A stretch of 64,000 nt of DNA from Gordonibacter sp. An230 (GTDB taxonomy: Bacteria > Actinomycetota > Coriobacteriia > Coriobacteriales > Eggerthellaceae), in contig NZ_NFJP01000011.1 of assembly GCF_002159915.1 (NCBI RefSeq), forward strand, positions 1 through 64,000, read 5' to 3'. A program made the position numbers and the translations under genes. The notes beneath the pieces are model-generated. The model made no database searches. It saw only the letters and a program-made list of their open reading frames with translations, and was not told the DNA's origin. This document shows, piece by piece, positions 37,738-47,888 of the stretch; position 1 is the stretch's first letter; each line of letters opens with the position of its first letter.

Positions 37738-39048
37738 ATGGAAAGCGCGAAAACTCAGGGGATGACGGCGCGACATTGGGGCGTGCTGGCAACGTGCGTA
37801 TTCTGCACATTTGGCTGCGCAGCGATCGCGTTTAGCACGCCGGGACTTTGTTATCGCCCCGTGTCGCAGTATTTAGGCGTCGAGGTGTTTGATGTCTCCT
37901 TTTACATGACGATTGTATACTTATCGGAAGTGGCGTTTTCTCCTATTGCTGGCAAGCTCATGCAGCGTTTTGATATGAGGATTGTCTGCACCATCGCTGC
38001 GCTGTTCACAAGTTGTGGGTACGCTGCAATGTCATTCTATGTCGAGTTATGGCAGTGGTATATCTCAGGTGTCCTCATAGGGTTCGGAGAGGTTGTACTA
38101 TTGTGGCTTATGGTCGCAGGCCTTTTGAATCGCTGGTTCAAAAGGAGGCTCGGACTTGTGATCGGTCTTTCTTACGCCATGACGGGAGCGGGGGGAGCCG
38201 TTCTCAATCTTGTGGGTCAGTTTCTGCTCGGAAGTGACCTGTCGGGCTGGAGGGAAGTGTATCTTGTGTTGGGCGTCATCGCGTTCGTCTTGAGCGTGCC
38301 CTTCACACTGTTCGCTATTCGGTCACGACCTGAAGAATGCGGCTTGAGGGCTTATGGCGAACCTTTTGCGGCATCTGGCGAGGAAACAGAAAGTACAGAG
38401 GCTTCCGTATCGCCGGGCGTCCCTGCTAAAAAAGCGTTTCGCTGCTGGTATTTTTACGCGCTTGTGTTCGCGGGTTGCATGGCCAATATAGGGGGTATAT
38501 TCCCTCAGCACTTTACAACTTTCTATCAGGGTTTCGTAGCGGTTGACCGTGAAACCATGGAGAGCATTGGTAGTCTCATGGTTATGTCGGGAACGCTCGA
38601 GGCGTTCGTCATGGTGGGAATGGCGGGCGGCAAAGTGCTTATCGGGATGCTCGAGTCCCGTTCCGTTCAGCTGGCTCTTGTTGTTGGGTGTGTTGGAGGC
38701 TTTTTGGGACTTATCGGTATTTGGGTGGGTGGCGAGGCGGTATTTTTGCCCATGCTGTTCGGCGGAGGCTTATTCTACGGATTGGTGTATCCTTTTGTGA
38801 CCACGCTGCTTCCTTACGTAACACGACTCTTGTTCGGCAGCAGAGAATACGACAGAATTTATTCGGTCATTTTAATGCCTGTGAATCTGGTGGGGGCGTT
38901 TGCGGCATCGGGGCTTGCGCTGCTGTATCAAATCGTTGGGTGGAACGTGTTTTTCATTGTTGGATTAGTGAGCATTGCAATCATTTATATAGGGTTTAGT
39001 ATTGCATACAGTGCAGGTAGGAAGAGATACTGCGAGGATCTGAGATAG
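37738..39048 (+). CDS. MFS transporter, OFA-like
   Basis: 436-residue carrier with 12 predicted helices, related to the one at 19218 (FGCAAIAFSTPG at helix 1; LLWLMVAGLLNRWFKRR in the first half). A charged central loop separates two six-helix halves. It probably exchanges carboxylates. The start follows GGGGG in a poor context. Together with 35796-36965 it has lower GC than the surroundings. A 20-bp hairpin begins at the last base of its stop codon region. Confidence 0.8.
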   Translation: MESAKTQGMTARHWGVLATCVFCTFGCAAIAFSTPGLCYRPVSQYLGVEVFDVSFYMTIVYLSEVAFSPIAGKLMQRFDMRIVCTIAALFTSCGYAAMSFYVELWQWYISGVLIGFGEVVLLWLMVAGLLNRWFKRRLGLVIGLSYAMTGAGGAVLNLVGQFLLGSDLSGWREVYLVLGVIAFVLSVPFTLFAIRSRPEECGLRAYGEPFAASGEETESTEASVSPGVPAKKAFRCWYFYALVFAGCMANIGGIFPQHFTTFYQGFVAVDRETMESIGSLMVMSGTLEAFVMVGMAGGKVLIGMLESRSVQLALVVGCVGGFLGLIGIWVGGEAVFLPMLFGGGLFYGLVYPFVTTLLPYVTRLLFGSREYDRIYSVILMPVNLVGAFAASGLALLYQIVGWNVFFIVGLVSIAIIYIGFSIAYSAGRKRYCEDLR

Positions 39049-39091
39049 ATGCGACGAGGAGCCCCGGATTGTCCGGGGCTCCTCGTCGCAT
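39049..39091. terminator. 43-bp perfect hairpin after the MFS gene
   Basis: A 20-bp uninterrupted stem (39049-39068 with 39072-39091) closes on a TTG loop and starts directly after the stop codon. There is no U-run, but the stability would stall polymerase or protect the 3' end. The rest of the spacer to 39369 shows no feature. Confidence 0.7.
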
Positions 39092-39369
39092 ATCGTCTGT
39101 CGTGGGCGTGTCGCCGTTCGCCAATCGTGCCTTCATGTGTATGCGCGGCTTTAATGTTACAAAATTGGCAGCAATCGAGAAAACGACACCGCTCGGATGA
39201 TCGTTTGGAAACGAGGGCCGTGCGCAAAGGAGTTGGGGTGTATGGTGGCTGCACCGGCCCGACAGGTCGGAAGGCGGGCGAAACGCGCGTCTTGCGCGCC
39301 GTCGACACGCGTCGTGAGACGCTGCGGCAGCCATCGCTCGCAGAGCAACCTCATGCGAAAGGACGCATC

Positions 39370-40854
39370 ATGGATAATCCAGCCCAGAAATCCTACCAGC
39401 TCTACATCGACGGACAATGGGTCGACGCCTCGGACGGGGGTACGCTCGACGTGTTCTGCCCGGCCAACGGCGAGCAGCTGTCCACCATCGCCGACGCCAC
39501 CAAAGAAGACGTCGACCGCGCGGTCGATGCGGCGTGGAAGGCGTTCGAGACCTGGGGCAAGACCGACAAGGCCGAACGCGCCATCATCCTGAACAAGGTC
39601 GCAGACATCATCGAGGCCAACGCCGAGAAGCTGGCGCTCTTGGAGTCGCTCGACAACGGCAAGCCCATCCGCGAGACGCGCGCCATCGACGTGGCGTACT
39701 CCGTCGACCACTTCCGCTACTTCGCCGGCGTGCTTCTGGCCGACACGGGCGAGGCCGACCTCCTGCCCGGCAACATGATGTCGCTCGTGCTGCACGAGCC
39801 CATCGGCGTGGTGGGGCAGATCGTGCCGTGGAACTTCCCGTTCCTCATGGCCGCCTGGAAGCTCGCGCCGGTGCTCGCCGCCGGCGACTGCACGGTGTTC
39901 AAGCCGTCGTCCACCACCTCGCTCACGGTGCTGGAGCTGGCCCGTCTCACCCAGGACGTCATCCCGGCCGGCGTGTTCAACGTGGTCACGGGCCGCGGCA
40001 GCAAGTCGGGCCAGTACATCCTCGACAACCCCAAGATCAGCAAGCTCGCGTTCACCGGATCGACCGAGGTGGGCCGCGACGTGGCCCGCGCGGCGGCCGA
40101 GCGCCTCATCCCGGCCACGCTGGAGCTGGGCGGCAAGTCCGCGAACATCATCTTCCCCGACTGCAAGTGGGACATGATGCTGGACGGCGTGCAGCTGGGC
40201 ATCCTGTTCAACCAGGGCCAGGTGTGCTGCGCCGGCAGCCGCATCTTCGTGCACGAGGACGTCTACGACAAGTTCGTCGAGGATGCCTGCCGCGCGTTCG
40301 GCAACGTGAAGATCGGCATGCCGTGGGAGGACGACACCCAGATGGGCAGCCAGATCGACCAAGGCCAGATGAACAAGATCCTCGAGTACGTGGAGATCGC
40401 CAAGCAGGAGGGCGGCCGCGTCCTCTGCGGCGGCGAGCGCGCCACCGAGGGCGACCTGGCCAAGGGAGCGTTCCTGAAGCCGACGCTCATCGAGGTGCCG
40501 AACAACTCGTGCCGCGTGGCGCAGGAGGAGATCTTCGGGCCCGTGGCCGTGGTCATCAAGTTCAAGGACGAGCAGGAGGTCATCGACCTGGCCAACGACT
40601 CGGTCTACGGCCTGGGCGGCGCCGTGTGGACCCGCGACATCAACCGCGCGTTCCGCGTGGCGCAAGGCGTGCGCACCGGCCGCATGTGGGTGAACACCTA
40701 CAACCAGATCCCCTCGGGCGCGCCGTTCGGCGGCTACAAGGAGTCCGGCATCGGCCGCGAGACGCACAAGATCATGCTCGAGCACTACTGCCAGACGAAG
40801 AACATCATGATCAACCTCGGCGAGGAGCCGAGCGGCTTCTACCCCGAGAAGTAG
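39370..40854 (+). CDS. NAD(P)-dependent aldehyde dehydrogenase
   Basis: 494-residue enzyme that oxidises an aldehyde to the acid. Core motifs are VVGQIVPWNFPF, FTGSTEVGRDVA, the general base Glu in LELGGKSANI near 259, and the nucleophile in GQVCCAGSR near 292. The downstream KEEIFGPV-type block reads QEEIFGPVAVV. It resembles betaine or aromatic aldehyde dehydrogenases, but the substrate cannot be fixed. The ATG at 39370 follows GAAAGGACG; the frame is open far upstream without homology. Confidence 0.92.
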   Translation: MDNPAQKSYQLYIDGQWVDASDGGTLDVFCPANGEQLSTIADATKEDVDRAVDAAWKAFETWGKTDKAERAIILNKVADIIEANAEKLALLESLDNGKPIRETRAIDVAYSVDHFRYFAGVLLADTGEADLLPGNMMSLVLHEPIGVVGQIVPWNFPFLMAAWKLAPVLAAGDCTVFKPSSTTSLTVLELARLTQDVIPAGVFNVVTGRGSKSGQYILDNPKISKLAFTGSTEVGRDVARAAAERLIPATLELGGKSANIIFPDCKWDMMLDGVQLGILFNQGQVCCAGSRIFVHEDVYDKFVEDACRAFGNVKIGMPWEDDTQMGSQIDQGQMNKILEYVEIAKQEGGRVLCGGERATEGDLAKGAFLKPTLIEVPNNSCRVAQEEIFGPVAVVIKFKDEQEVIDLANDSVYGLGGAVWTRDINRAFRVAQGVRTGRMWVNTYNQIPSGAPFGGYKESGIGRETHKIMLEHYCQTKNIMINLGEEPSGFYPEK

Positions 40855-40878
40855 GGTTCCGATCGAAAACACGCGTGC

Positions 40879-40903
40879 GAGCGCCCCGGATTCCGGGGCG
40901 CTC
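40879..40903. terminator. terminator hairpin after the aldehyde dehydrogenase
   Basis: GAGCGCCCCGG pairs with CCGGGGCGCTC around a 3-nt loop. It lies between the convergent aldehyde dehydrogenase and LuxR genes. The trailing sequence is CGTCTATG, so there is no strong U-run. Confidence 0.55.
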
Positions 40904-40958
40904 GTCTATGCTTCTCCGGGGAAGCGCCCCGGCGGGGAAGCTCGCAGCACACTGCATT

Positions 40959-42446
40959 CTAAAAGTCGCTGCGCTGCATGTTGAGGTAGTTCAAAAGCTC
41001 GCTCCTCTTGTGGATCTGCATTTTCTCGTAGATGTGGCGGATGTGGGTGTTCACCGTGTAGGGCGAGATGACCAGTTTCTGGGCCATGTTGTTGGTGGTG
41101 TAGCCGCGTGCGATAAGTTCGAGGATCTCGCGTTCGCGCGTCGACAGGCTGAACTCGGATGCCACCTCCGCGCAGATTTCGTCGATCTCGGCTTTCGAAG
41201 GAGGAGCGGCCGTCAGCGCCACGATGTTGAACTCCTGTCTCACGAGCGGCACGAGCAGTGCGGCCAGCGCGCACATGAGCGCCAAGCACGTTTCGGGCGT
41301 GACGAGGTCGGCTAACGAGGGCGCGTGCTCGTATCCTACGGCCCAAGTGTTTCCTATGGCGATGCCGGCGCGCACGAACGCGCCAGAGAAGGCGAAGGCC
41401 GCCGCGGGAGTGACGTAGCCTTTCGATGTGAGGATGCCGAAGTACATGATGAGGAGCATCTCTAGAAGCGACGAGATGCCCGTGGCCATGACGAAGGAGG
41501 GGAGGAAGGCCGACTCGTCGGCAAGGAACAGCGCGAACGCCGCAATCAGGAGCACGATCATCCATGGGAGCATCTTGAAGATGTTCGCCTTGTCCTTCGA
41601 CGCGATGCTGATGCCGGCGATTCCCAGCATGATGGCACCGCCGCCCAGCACGCCGAGCGTAAAACTGAGATCTCGAGTGGGCAGCGCCTGCCAGGGAATG
41701 ATGGCCACGAGGAAGTAGCACGCCGCGCTTGCCAGAAACGTGATGACGCTCACGGTCGTCATGCTCTTCAGGCCGCCTTGCGAGGCGCTCTTGGGGAGCA
41801 GCACGGGAAAGGCGCGAGCGCCGTCGCGCCGAGCGACTGCGAGCAGCGTGCCGGAGGCAATCGGCAAAAGCGAGACGAACGTCGTCGACGCGTACGTGGG
41901 CAGCGACCATGCGACGACGACGGTGGCGAGCAGCGTGAATCCAAACGTCGTGCCGATGTGCCGCAGCGAGAAATTCGCCTTCACGCATGCGTAGCGCTCG
42001 CCCCAGAGGATCCACATGACGGATTCGGTGGCGCCGAGGAAGAAGGCCAGCGCATAGGCGAGGATTGGAACGGCGAACACCTGGGGCGCCAAGCACAGCG
42101 CGAGCGTCGCCGCGCACGTGAGTGCGGGCGCGGCGACGTAGAGAGGACGGTATGTCGAAAGGTGGCGCTTGCGGCCCAGGAAAAGGGCTATCAACAAAAG
42201 GGACACGACGGTCGCTCCCAGGTTCACGAGCCAGGCGGTGGTCACGCGCTCGTCGAGCAGCTCGGTTTGCGCGAACACGTGCGGCACGAACCATAGCGCG
42301 TAATGCCATGCTAGAAGCAGGGCGAAGCCCACGTATTTGAGGGCGGCGCGGTTGACGAACTCGGCCACGCCCCTTTCCTTTCCCTCCGTTTTCGCCGTCC
42401 GAGGCCTTGAAGAGGCGTGCTTTTGGAGCTCCATGAAACCGATCAT
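40959..42446 (-). CDS. membrane-bound LuxR-type transcriptional regulator
   Basis: 495-residue protein with about 12 predicted transmembrane helices (residues about 30-400) and a C-terminal LuxR/GerE HTH (LSTREREILELIARGYTTNN, then VISPYTVNTHIRHIYEKM). This architecture is common in Eggerthellaceae and thought to sense small molecules at the membrane. Start 42446 has GGACGGAAAGG directly upstream; 42434 is an alternative. It diverges from the MFS gene that heads the cai-like operon, so it is the best candidate regulator of that operon. Confidence 0.9.
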   Translation of the reverse strand: MIGFMELQKHASSRPRTAKTEGKERGVAEFVNRAALKYVGFALLLAWHYALWFVPHVFAQTELLDERVTTAWLVNLGATVVSLLLIALFLGRKRHLSTYRPLYVAAPALTCAATLALCLAPQVFAVPILAYALAFFLGATESVMWILWGERYACVKANFSLRHIGTTFGFTLLATVVVAWSLPTYASTTFVSLLPIASGTLLAVARRDGARAFPVLLPKSASQGGLKSMTTVSVITFLASAACYFLVAIIPWQALPTRDLSFTLGVLGGGAIMLGIAGISIASKDKANIFKMLPWMIVLLIAAFALFLADESAFLPSFVMATGISSLLEMLLIMYFGILTSKGYVTPAAAFAFSGAFVRAGIAIGNTWAVGYEHAPSLADLVTPETCLALMCALAALLVPLVRQEFNIVALTAAPPSKAEIDEICAEVASEFSLSTREREILELIARGYTTNNMAQKLVISPYTVNTHIRHIYEKMQIHKRSELLNYLNMQRSDF

Positions 42447-42578
42447 CCTTTCCGTCCCTGTTAGCGATGGATGATGATGCCGTTGAACTGCCCGGATGCG
42501 GAAAACTCTGCGCTGCTCTCGTTTTCGCCGCCCCGTTATCGTCAGAGGGAAAGCTATCACTAATTCAAAGCTAGCGCG

Positions 42579-42625
42579 TCGCAAAAAAGTAAGTATTAGG
42601 CCAATCAGTAGGGTTTTGCGATGCC
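42579..42625. promoter_or_regulatory. inverted motif in the LuxR/MFS divergent spacer
   Basis: TCGCAAAA (42579-42586) and TTTTGCGA (42614-42621) form an inverted pair. The right half extends to TTTTGCGATGCC, a 12-mer found again at 55427-55438 in the caiD/fixA spacer. It is a candidate operator shared by the two transcription units. Confidence 0.5.
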
Positions 42626-42738
42626 AAATCGGTTGCCCGAGGACAAGAATGCGGGCAACGGTCCGGATCTCCGCCGGGCGCATCGCGCGGCACGCGGCCG
42701 GAGGAGGGATGGGCGAGGACAAGGAGAAAGGAAGGAAG

Positions 42739-44049
42739 ATGTCACTGCTTGCCAAGAGCAAGGGCGAGGTCACCTACAAGGAGCTCTCGACGCTCCACAA
42801 GTGGGCGCTCGTCGTGCTCATCTCTATGGGGTCGTCGATCATCTACGCGCCGATGTACCTGAAAGGAGTGTTCTACGATCCGCTCATGCAGGCGCTCGGA
42901 TGCACGAACGCCGACCTCGGCCTCATGGTGTCGGCCTACGCCACGGCGGCCATGATCTGCTATCTGCCCTCGGGCATCGTGGCCGACAAGTTTCGCATGC
43001 GCACGCTCGCATGGGTGGGCTTCATCGCCACTGCGGTGCTCGTGTTCGCTTACGCCATGCTGCCGTCCGTCCAGATCTGCCTCGTCCTGTTCGTGCTCAT
43101 GGGCGTCACCTCCATCCTCATCTGGTGGGGCACGCGCTTCAAGGTCATCCGCCTGTGCTGCGAGGAGAACGAGTACGCCTCCAAGATCGGCATCAGCTAC
43201 TCCATCTACGGTGCGACCGGCCTTGTGGTCGGCCTCATCAACGCCGCCATCATCGCAGCCCTCTCCGGCACCCTCGGCGTGCAGGTTATGATCGGCTTTT
43301 TGGGCGTCATGATCGCCCTGCTCGGCATCGCCTCGTTCTTCCTCATCCCCGACTTTAAAGGCGAGATCAACAAGGACGCGAAGCTGTTCAGCCTCAAAGA
43401 GGCCGTCCAGGCCGTCAAACATCCCGGCGTCATCTGGGCCTGCATCGCCTACTTCTGCGTGTACGCCGTCTACCAGGGTGCCACGTACACCACGCCCTAC
43501 CTCACCCAGTGCTTCAACGCCGACGGCAACCTCGTGAACGTGGTCGGCCTCATCCGCACCTACGGCATCGGCTTGGTGGCCGGCCCGGTGGTGGGCTTCA
43601 TCGCCACGAAGATCAAGAGCCCCTCGAAGGCCATCATGGGCGGCCTCGTCCTGTCGGTGGCCGCGCTTGTCGGGTTCATCCTGTTCCCGCAGGATCCCTC
43701 CGGCGCCATCGTCGCCTCCGTCCTTGTGGTCGTGTTCGGCTTCACCACCTACGGTGCGTTTTCCATCGGCTCGTCGCCTCTGTCCGAGGTGAAGATCCCC
43801 ATGGCCATCTTCGGCACCGCCTCGGGCCTGCTGTCCGTCGTGGGCTTCATGCCCGACGTGTTCATCCACACGTGGTACGGCGCGATGATCGACGCGCAGG
43901 GCGCCCAGGCCTTCAACGCCATCTTCGGCTTCGAGATCATGTTCGCCGTCATCGGGTGCTTCTGCCTCGTCATGGTGCTGCGCACCCTCAAGAGGCACTT
44001 CGCCTCCGAGAAGCGCGCCGAGGCCGACGCCGAGACGGCGAACGCCTGA
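42739..44049 (+). CDS. MFS transporter
   Basis: 436-residue 12-helix carrier (WALVVLISMGSSIIYAPMY in helix 1, a WGTRFK motif after helix 4). It is the first gene of the cai-like run and probably imports the substrate or exchanges it for product, in the place CaiT would occupy in enterobacteria. The ATG at 42739 follows AAAGGAAGGA; an ATG at 42709 behind GGAGGAGGG is also credible. Confidence 0.82.
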   Translation: MSLLAKSKGEVTYKELSTLHKWALVVLISMGSSIIYAPMYLKGVFYDPLMQALGCTNADLGLMVSAYATAAMICYLPSGIVADKFRMRTLAWVGFIATAVLVFAYAMLPSVQICLVLFVLMGVTSILIWWGTRFKVIRLCCEENEYASKIGISYSIYGATGLVVGLINAAIIAALSGTLGVQVMIGFLGVMIALLGIASFFLIPDFKGEINKDAKLFSLKEAVQAVKHPGVIWACIAYFCVYAVYQGATYTTPYLTQCFNADGNLVNVVGLIRTYGIGLVAGPVVGFIATKIKSPSKAIMGGLVLSVAALVGFILFPQDPSGAIVASVLVVVFGFTTYGAFSIGSSPLSEVKIPMAIFGTASGLLSVVGFMPDVFIHTWYGAMIDAQGAQAFNAIFGFEIMFAVIGCFCLVMVLRTLKRHFASEKRAEADAETANA

Positions 44050-44136
44050 CGGCCCATTCGTCCGATGCCCGGGCCGTCGCTGCAAACCGGCCCGGGCCCT
44101 TCCGAAACGACCGGAAAACCGAGAGGAGAGGGCTTC

Positions 44137-45132
44137 GTGAACAAGATCGACGTGCTTTCCAAGATCAACCCGCAGATGAAGGCGGTCCTTGCCAAGGAAG
44201 ACGAGCTGGCAGGGGATGCGAACGACACGAGCGTGGGCTTCGAGCAGATGCGCGAGAACTACGTGGTCGGCCGCGCGCACTGGACCGAGGGCGGCCCCGT
44301 CATGGCCGAGACGGTCGATGCCGAGGTGGACGGCCCCCACGGCCCCGTTCCGGTGCGTCTCTACTATCCGACCGAGGAGGCGGCAGCGGCTCGCGCGGCG
44401 GGGAAGGGCGCGCTGCCGGCCATCGTGTACGTGCACGGCGGCGGCTTCGTGCTGGGCAATCTCGACACGCACGACCGCATCTGCCGCATCCTGGCCGAAC
44501 GGACGCGCGTGCCGGTGGTGGCGGTGGATTACCGCCTGTCGCCCGAGGCGAAGTTCCCGAGCGCGGTCGAGGAGGTCGCGGCTGTGGCAGCGCACCTGCA
44601 CGAGCAGGGAGCCCGGCACGGCATCGACGGCGAGCGCCTGTCGTTCGCCGGCGACTCCGGCGGCGCGCACCTCGGGCTCGCGGCCACGCTGTACCTGCGC
44701 GAGGAGATGGGCGGCAGCGGCTTCGTGAAGTGCTGCCTTTTGTACTACGGCTGGTTCGGCTTGGCCGACTCGTCCTCGATGCGCCTTCTGGGCGGGCCGT
44801 GGGACGGGCTCACCGAGGCCGACTGGCAGTTCTACATGCAGATGTACGCGAACGATCCCGCCGAGCTGGCGACCAACCCGTACGCGAACCTGTTCCTGAA
44901 CGATATGGAGCGCGACATGCCGGCCTGCTACATCGCGGCGGCGGAGTACGACCCGCTGCGCGACGACTCGGCCACGCTGGCGGCCATCTGCGAGCAGTAC
45001 GGCACCCCGTTTCGCTACGAGGTGTTCGAAGGCGTCATCCACGCGTTTCTGCACTACACCAAGATGCTCGATGCGGCCAACGACGCCCTCGAGCACGGCG
45101 CGACCTTCTACCGCGAGCAGCTGGGGCTGTAG
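44137..45132 (+). CDS. alpha/beta hydrolase, hormone-sensitive-lipase-like esterase
   Basis: 331-residue carboxylic-ester hydrolase. It shows the oxyanion HGGGF near 117, the nucleophile elbow GDSGGAHLG, the Asp in AEYDPLRDD and the His in VIHAFLHY, a complete triad. It begins at GTG 44137 with GAGAGGAGAG upstream. In this operon it may release a free acid from an ester before CoA activation. That use is inferred. Confidence 0.88.
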   Translation: MNKIDVLSKINPQMKAVLAKEDELAGDANDTSVGFEQMRENYVVGRAHWTEGGPVMAETVDAEVDGPHGPVPVRLYYPTEEAAAARAAGKGALPAIVYVHGGGFVLGNLDTHDRICRILAERTRVPVVAVDYRLSPEAKFPSAVEEVAAVAAHLHEQGARHGIDGERLSFAGDSGGAHLGLAATLYLREEMGGSGFVKCCLLYYGWFGLADSSSMRLLGGPWDGLTEADWQFYMQMYANDPAELATNPYANLFLNDMERDMPACYIAAAEYDPLRDDSATLAAICEQYGTPFRYEVFEGVIHAFLHYTKMLDAANDALEHGATFYREQLGL

Positions 45133-45330
45133 CGGCGCGCCGCGAAGCGGCCGTGTCGAAGATCGGCGAGGGGCCGCGGCGGAGGAGGAATCTTCTGACG
45201 CATTCGGAAGGGAAGGGCTGTTGCGAGATTGCGCCTCGTGGGGATGCGATAGAGATTCCGCCCCCTGCCACGCAAATACGGTTTCAACGGGGGATCGGCC
45301 CCGTTGCATGAACATCGAAGGAGGATCAGC

Positions 45331-46479
45331 ATGGATTTCAAGTTGACCGACGAGCAGGAGCTCATCGTCGACAGCTACCGCGAGTACATGGAGAGCGAGA
45401 ACTGGGAGACGTACTTCCATGAGTGCGACGAGAAGCACGAATACCCGCTGCGCTGGGTCAAGGGCCTCTGCGAGCTGGGCTTCGACCAGATCATGCTCCC
45501 CGAGAGCCACGGCGGCCTGGGCCTTGAGCAGCCGTGCGTGACGCTCATGGCCGTCTACGAGATCCTCGGCAAGTACGGCGCGCCCACCTACGTGCTCTAC
45601 CAGCTGCCCGGCTTCGAGACCATCATCCGCGAGGGCACCGAGGAGCAGATCGAGGCCGTCATGTCCACGCTCGGCTCAGGCGAGCAGATCTGGAACTCCG
45701 CCTGCACCGAGCCGGGCGCCGGCAGCGACGTGAGCTCGCTCGCCACCACGTACAAGCGCGAGAACGGCAAGATCTACCTCAACGGCACCAAGACCTTCAT
45801 CACGTCGTCGCTCGGCGTGAAGTACCTCGTCATCATGGCGAAGAACGCCGACGACGAATCCGTGTTCACCGAGTTCTTCCTCGATATGAGCAAGCCGGGC
45901 GTGAAGCTGTCTCCGCTCACCAAGCTGGGCCTGCGCATGGACAGCTGCTGCGAGGTGTACATGGACAACGTGGAGCTCGAAGAGAAGGACATCTTCGGCA
46001 AGGAGGGCAACGGTTTCATGCGCGGCGTGTCCGACTTCAACTTCGAGCGCTGGCTGGTGGGCGCTTGCGACTACGGCACCGCCATCAGCGCGTTCGAGGA
46101 CGCCATGAAGCATGCGAACACCCGCATCGCCTTCGGCAAGCCCATCAGCCGCTTCCAGCTCAACCAGATCAAGATCACCGACATGTGCATCAAGCTCACG
46201 AACATGAAGAACATGCTCTACGAGGCCGCATGGAACGCCGACAACAACGGCGGCAACTTCGACCCGGCCGCGGCCGCCATGTGCAAGTACTACTGCGCCA
46301 ACGCCGCCTTCGAGGTGGTCGACGACGCCATGCAGATCATGGGCGGCATCGCCGTGGCCTCCGAGCACCGCATCAACCGCATCTGGCGCGACCTGCGCGT
46401 CGACCGCGTCTCCGGCGGCACCGACGAGATGATGATCCTCGCCACCTCCAAGGGCGCCTCCATCAAGTACCGTCAGTAG
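45331..46479 (+). CDS. caiA: crotonobetainyl-CoA reductase-like flavoprotein
   Basis: 382 residues aligning with E. coli CaiA over the full length: [11 protein letters not shown] at the start, [46 protein letters not shown] and [19 protein letters not shown]. CaiA reduces the double bond of crotonobetainyl-CoA. As in CaiA, the usual dehydrogenase Glu is Gly (RVSGGTDE). GAAGGAGGATCAGC precedes the ATG. caiB and caiC follow. The real substrate could be another enoyl-CoA. Confidence 0.88.
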   Translation: MDFKLTDEQELIVDSYREYMESENWETYFHECDEKHEYPLRWVKGLCELGFDQIMLPESHGGLGLEQPCVTLMAVYEILGKYGAPTYVLYQLPGFETIIREGTEEQIEAVMSTLGSGEQIWNSACTEPGAGSDVSSLATTYKRENGKIYLNGTKTFITSSLGVKYLVIMAKNADDESVFTEFFLDMSKPGVKLSPLTKLGLRMDSCCEVYMDNVELEEKDIFGKEGNGFMRGVSDFNFERWLVGACDYGTAISAFEDAMKHANTRIAFGKPISRFQLNQIKITDMCIKLTNMKNMLYEAAWNADNNGGNFDPAAAAMCKYYCANAAFEVVDDAMQIMGGIAVASEHRINRIWRDLRVDRVSGGTDEMMILATSKGASIKYRQ

Positions 46480-46667
46480 CATGTCTTGCTCGTTCGCCCC
46501 GCAAGGCGGGCGGGCGCTGCGAGGCCGAGGCCCGCGCCCCTGCGCTCCCTTTGGGGCGCGGCGGGCGGCGGGACCTTCGTTCGGTCGTCCGGGCGACCCC
46601 GCCCCGGGGTTCCGAGGCCTCGTGCCGGTTCACCGCGCTTGCGCGAACACATGAAAGGAGATCAGCA

Positions 46668-47888
46668 ATGTCCGCCATTCCCACCGAAAAGCCGTCCTTC
46701 GGCGTACTCGACGACGTGAAGGTCGTCTTCGCCGCCATGGAGGAGGCCATTCCGCGCGCCTGCAACATCATGGCCGACTGGGGCGCCGACGTCACGTGGC
46801 TCGAGAACACCGGCTACGGCGACACCGTGCGCGACGCGAAGAACGCCGCCCAGGCCGAGCGCCGCAACTGCCGTTCCGTCGCGCTCAACCAGTTCACTCC
46901 CGAGGGCAAAGAAGTCCTTCTGCGCATGCTGAAGGACGCCGACATCTTCTTCGAGTCCTCCAAGGGCGGCACCTGGGAGCGCAAGGGCTTCACGGACGAG
47001 GACATGTGGGCCGTGAATCCCAAGCTCGTCATCGTGCACTGCTCCGGCTTCGGCAAGGTGGGCGACCCCGACCGCGTGAAGCGCCCCGCCTATGACGGCA
47101 CCGTGGGCCCCTACGCCGGCTTCACCTGCCAGAACGGCACGCCCGAGCAGCCGATGATCACCATGCCCTACTCCGGCGACTACATAAACTCCTACCTGTT
47201 GATCGCCGCTTCGCTGGCCGCGCTGCGCAAGGCCGAGCGCACCGGCGAGGGAGAGAGCATCGATTGGGCCATGTACGAGGGCATCATGTACATGAGCCAG
47301 TACTATCTCGTCGACTATCTCAACGACGGCATCAACTGGGGCCGCGCCGGCGCCCGCAACCAGAACCTCTGCGGCATCGGCGTGTACAAGTGCGCCGACG
47401 GCTTCATCGCCCTCAACCTGTTCGGCATCCGCCAGAACAAGTGGATCATCGAGGAGCTGGGCCTCGGCGAGCAGTGGGGCACGCCGGAGCTTCCCGAGGA
47501 CACCGCATCGCTGTGGCTGTCCATGCCCATCGCCAAGGAGTTCGAACGCCGCCTCGAGGCGTGGCTTTCCGAGCGCACGAAAGCGGAGCTCGAGGACATC
47601 CTCGCCGAGCACGCCATCGCGGCCCAGAGCGTCCTTGAGTTCGAGGACATGGTGAAAGACGAGCACATGAAGCTGCGCGGCAACTTCGTGGAGTGGCAGA
47701 CCAAGGACGGAGAGACGTTCAAGGGCCTCTCGCCCATGCCCCGCTTCGAGCAGACGCCGGGGCGCATCTGGCGCCCGATGCCGGCCCAAGGAGGCGACAC
47801 GATGGATGTGCTGACAAAGCTCGGCTACACCGAGGACGAGGTGCGCGCGCTCGCCGAGAAGGACGTCGTGAAGGTGGGCGAGAACTAG
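46668..47888 (+). CDS. caiB: CaiB-like CoA-transferase
   Basis: 406 residues that follow E. coli CaiB throughout (FGVLDDVKVVFAAME, ADWGADVTWLEN, NPKLVIVHCSGFG, GLYKCADG as GVYKCADG, and the C-terminal GRIWRPMPAQGGDT). The catalytic Asp, Asp169 in CaiB, is Asp171 here in MPYSGDY. It transfers CoA from product to incoming acid, which saves ATP once the cycle runs. GGAGATCAGCA precedes the ATG. The 188-bp gap before it contains a GC hairpin (46533-46559). Confidence 0.88.
   Translation: MSAIPTEKPSFGVLDDVKVVFAAMEEAIPRACNIMADWGADVTWLENTGYGDTVRDAKNAAQAERRNCRSVALNQFTPEGKEVLLRMLKDADIFFESSKGGTWERKGFTDEDMWAVNPKLVIVHCSGFGKVGDPDRVKRPAYDGTVGPYAGFTCQNGTPEQPMITMPYSGDYINSYLLIAASLAALRKAERTGEGESIDWAMYEGIMYMSQYYLVDYLNDGINWGRAGARNQNLCGIGVYKCADGFIALNLFGIRQNKWIIEELGLGEQWGTPELPEDTASLWLSMPIAKEFERRLEAWLSERTKAELEDILAEHAIAAQSVLEFEDMVKDEHMKLRGNFVEWQTKDGETFKGLSPMPRFEQTPGRIWRPMPAQGGDTMDVLTKLGYTEDEVRALAEKDVVKVGEN

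Noticed and set aside
42742-45510. A 922-codon minus-strand frame, and a similar 917-codon frame at 29949-32702
   Set aside because: Both are opposite to clear MFS, hydrolase, acyl-CoA dehydrogenase and Fix genes and read as His/Arg/Gly-rich shadow sequence.
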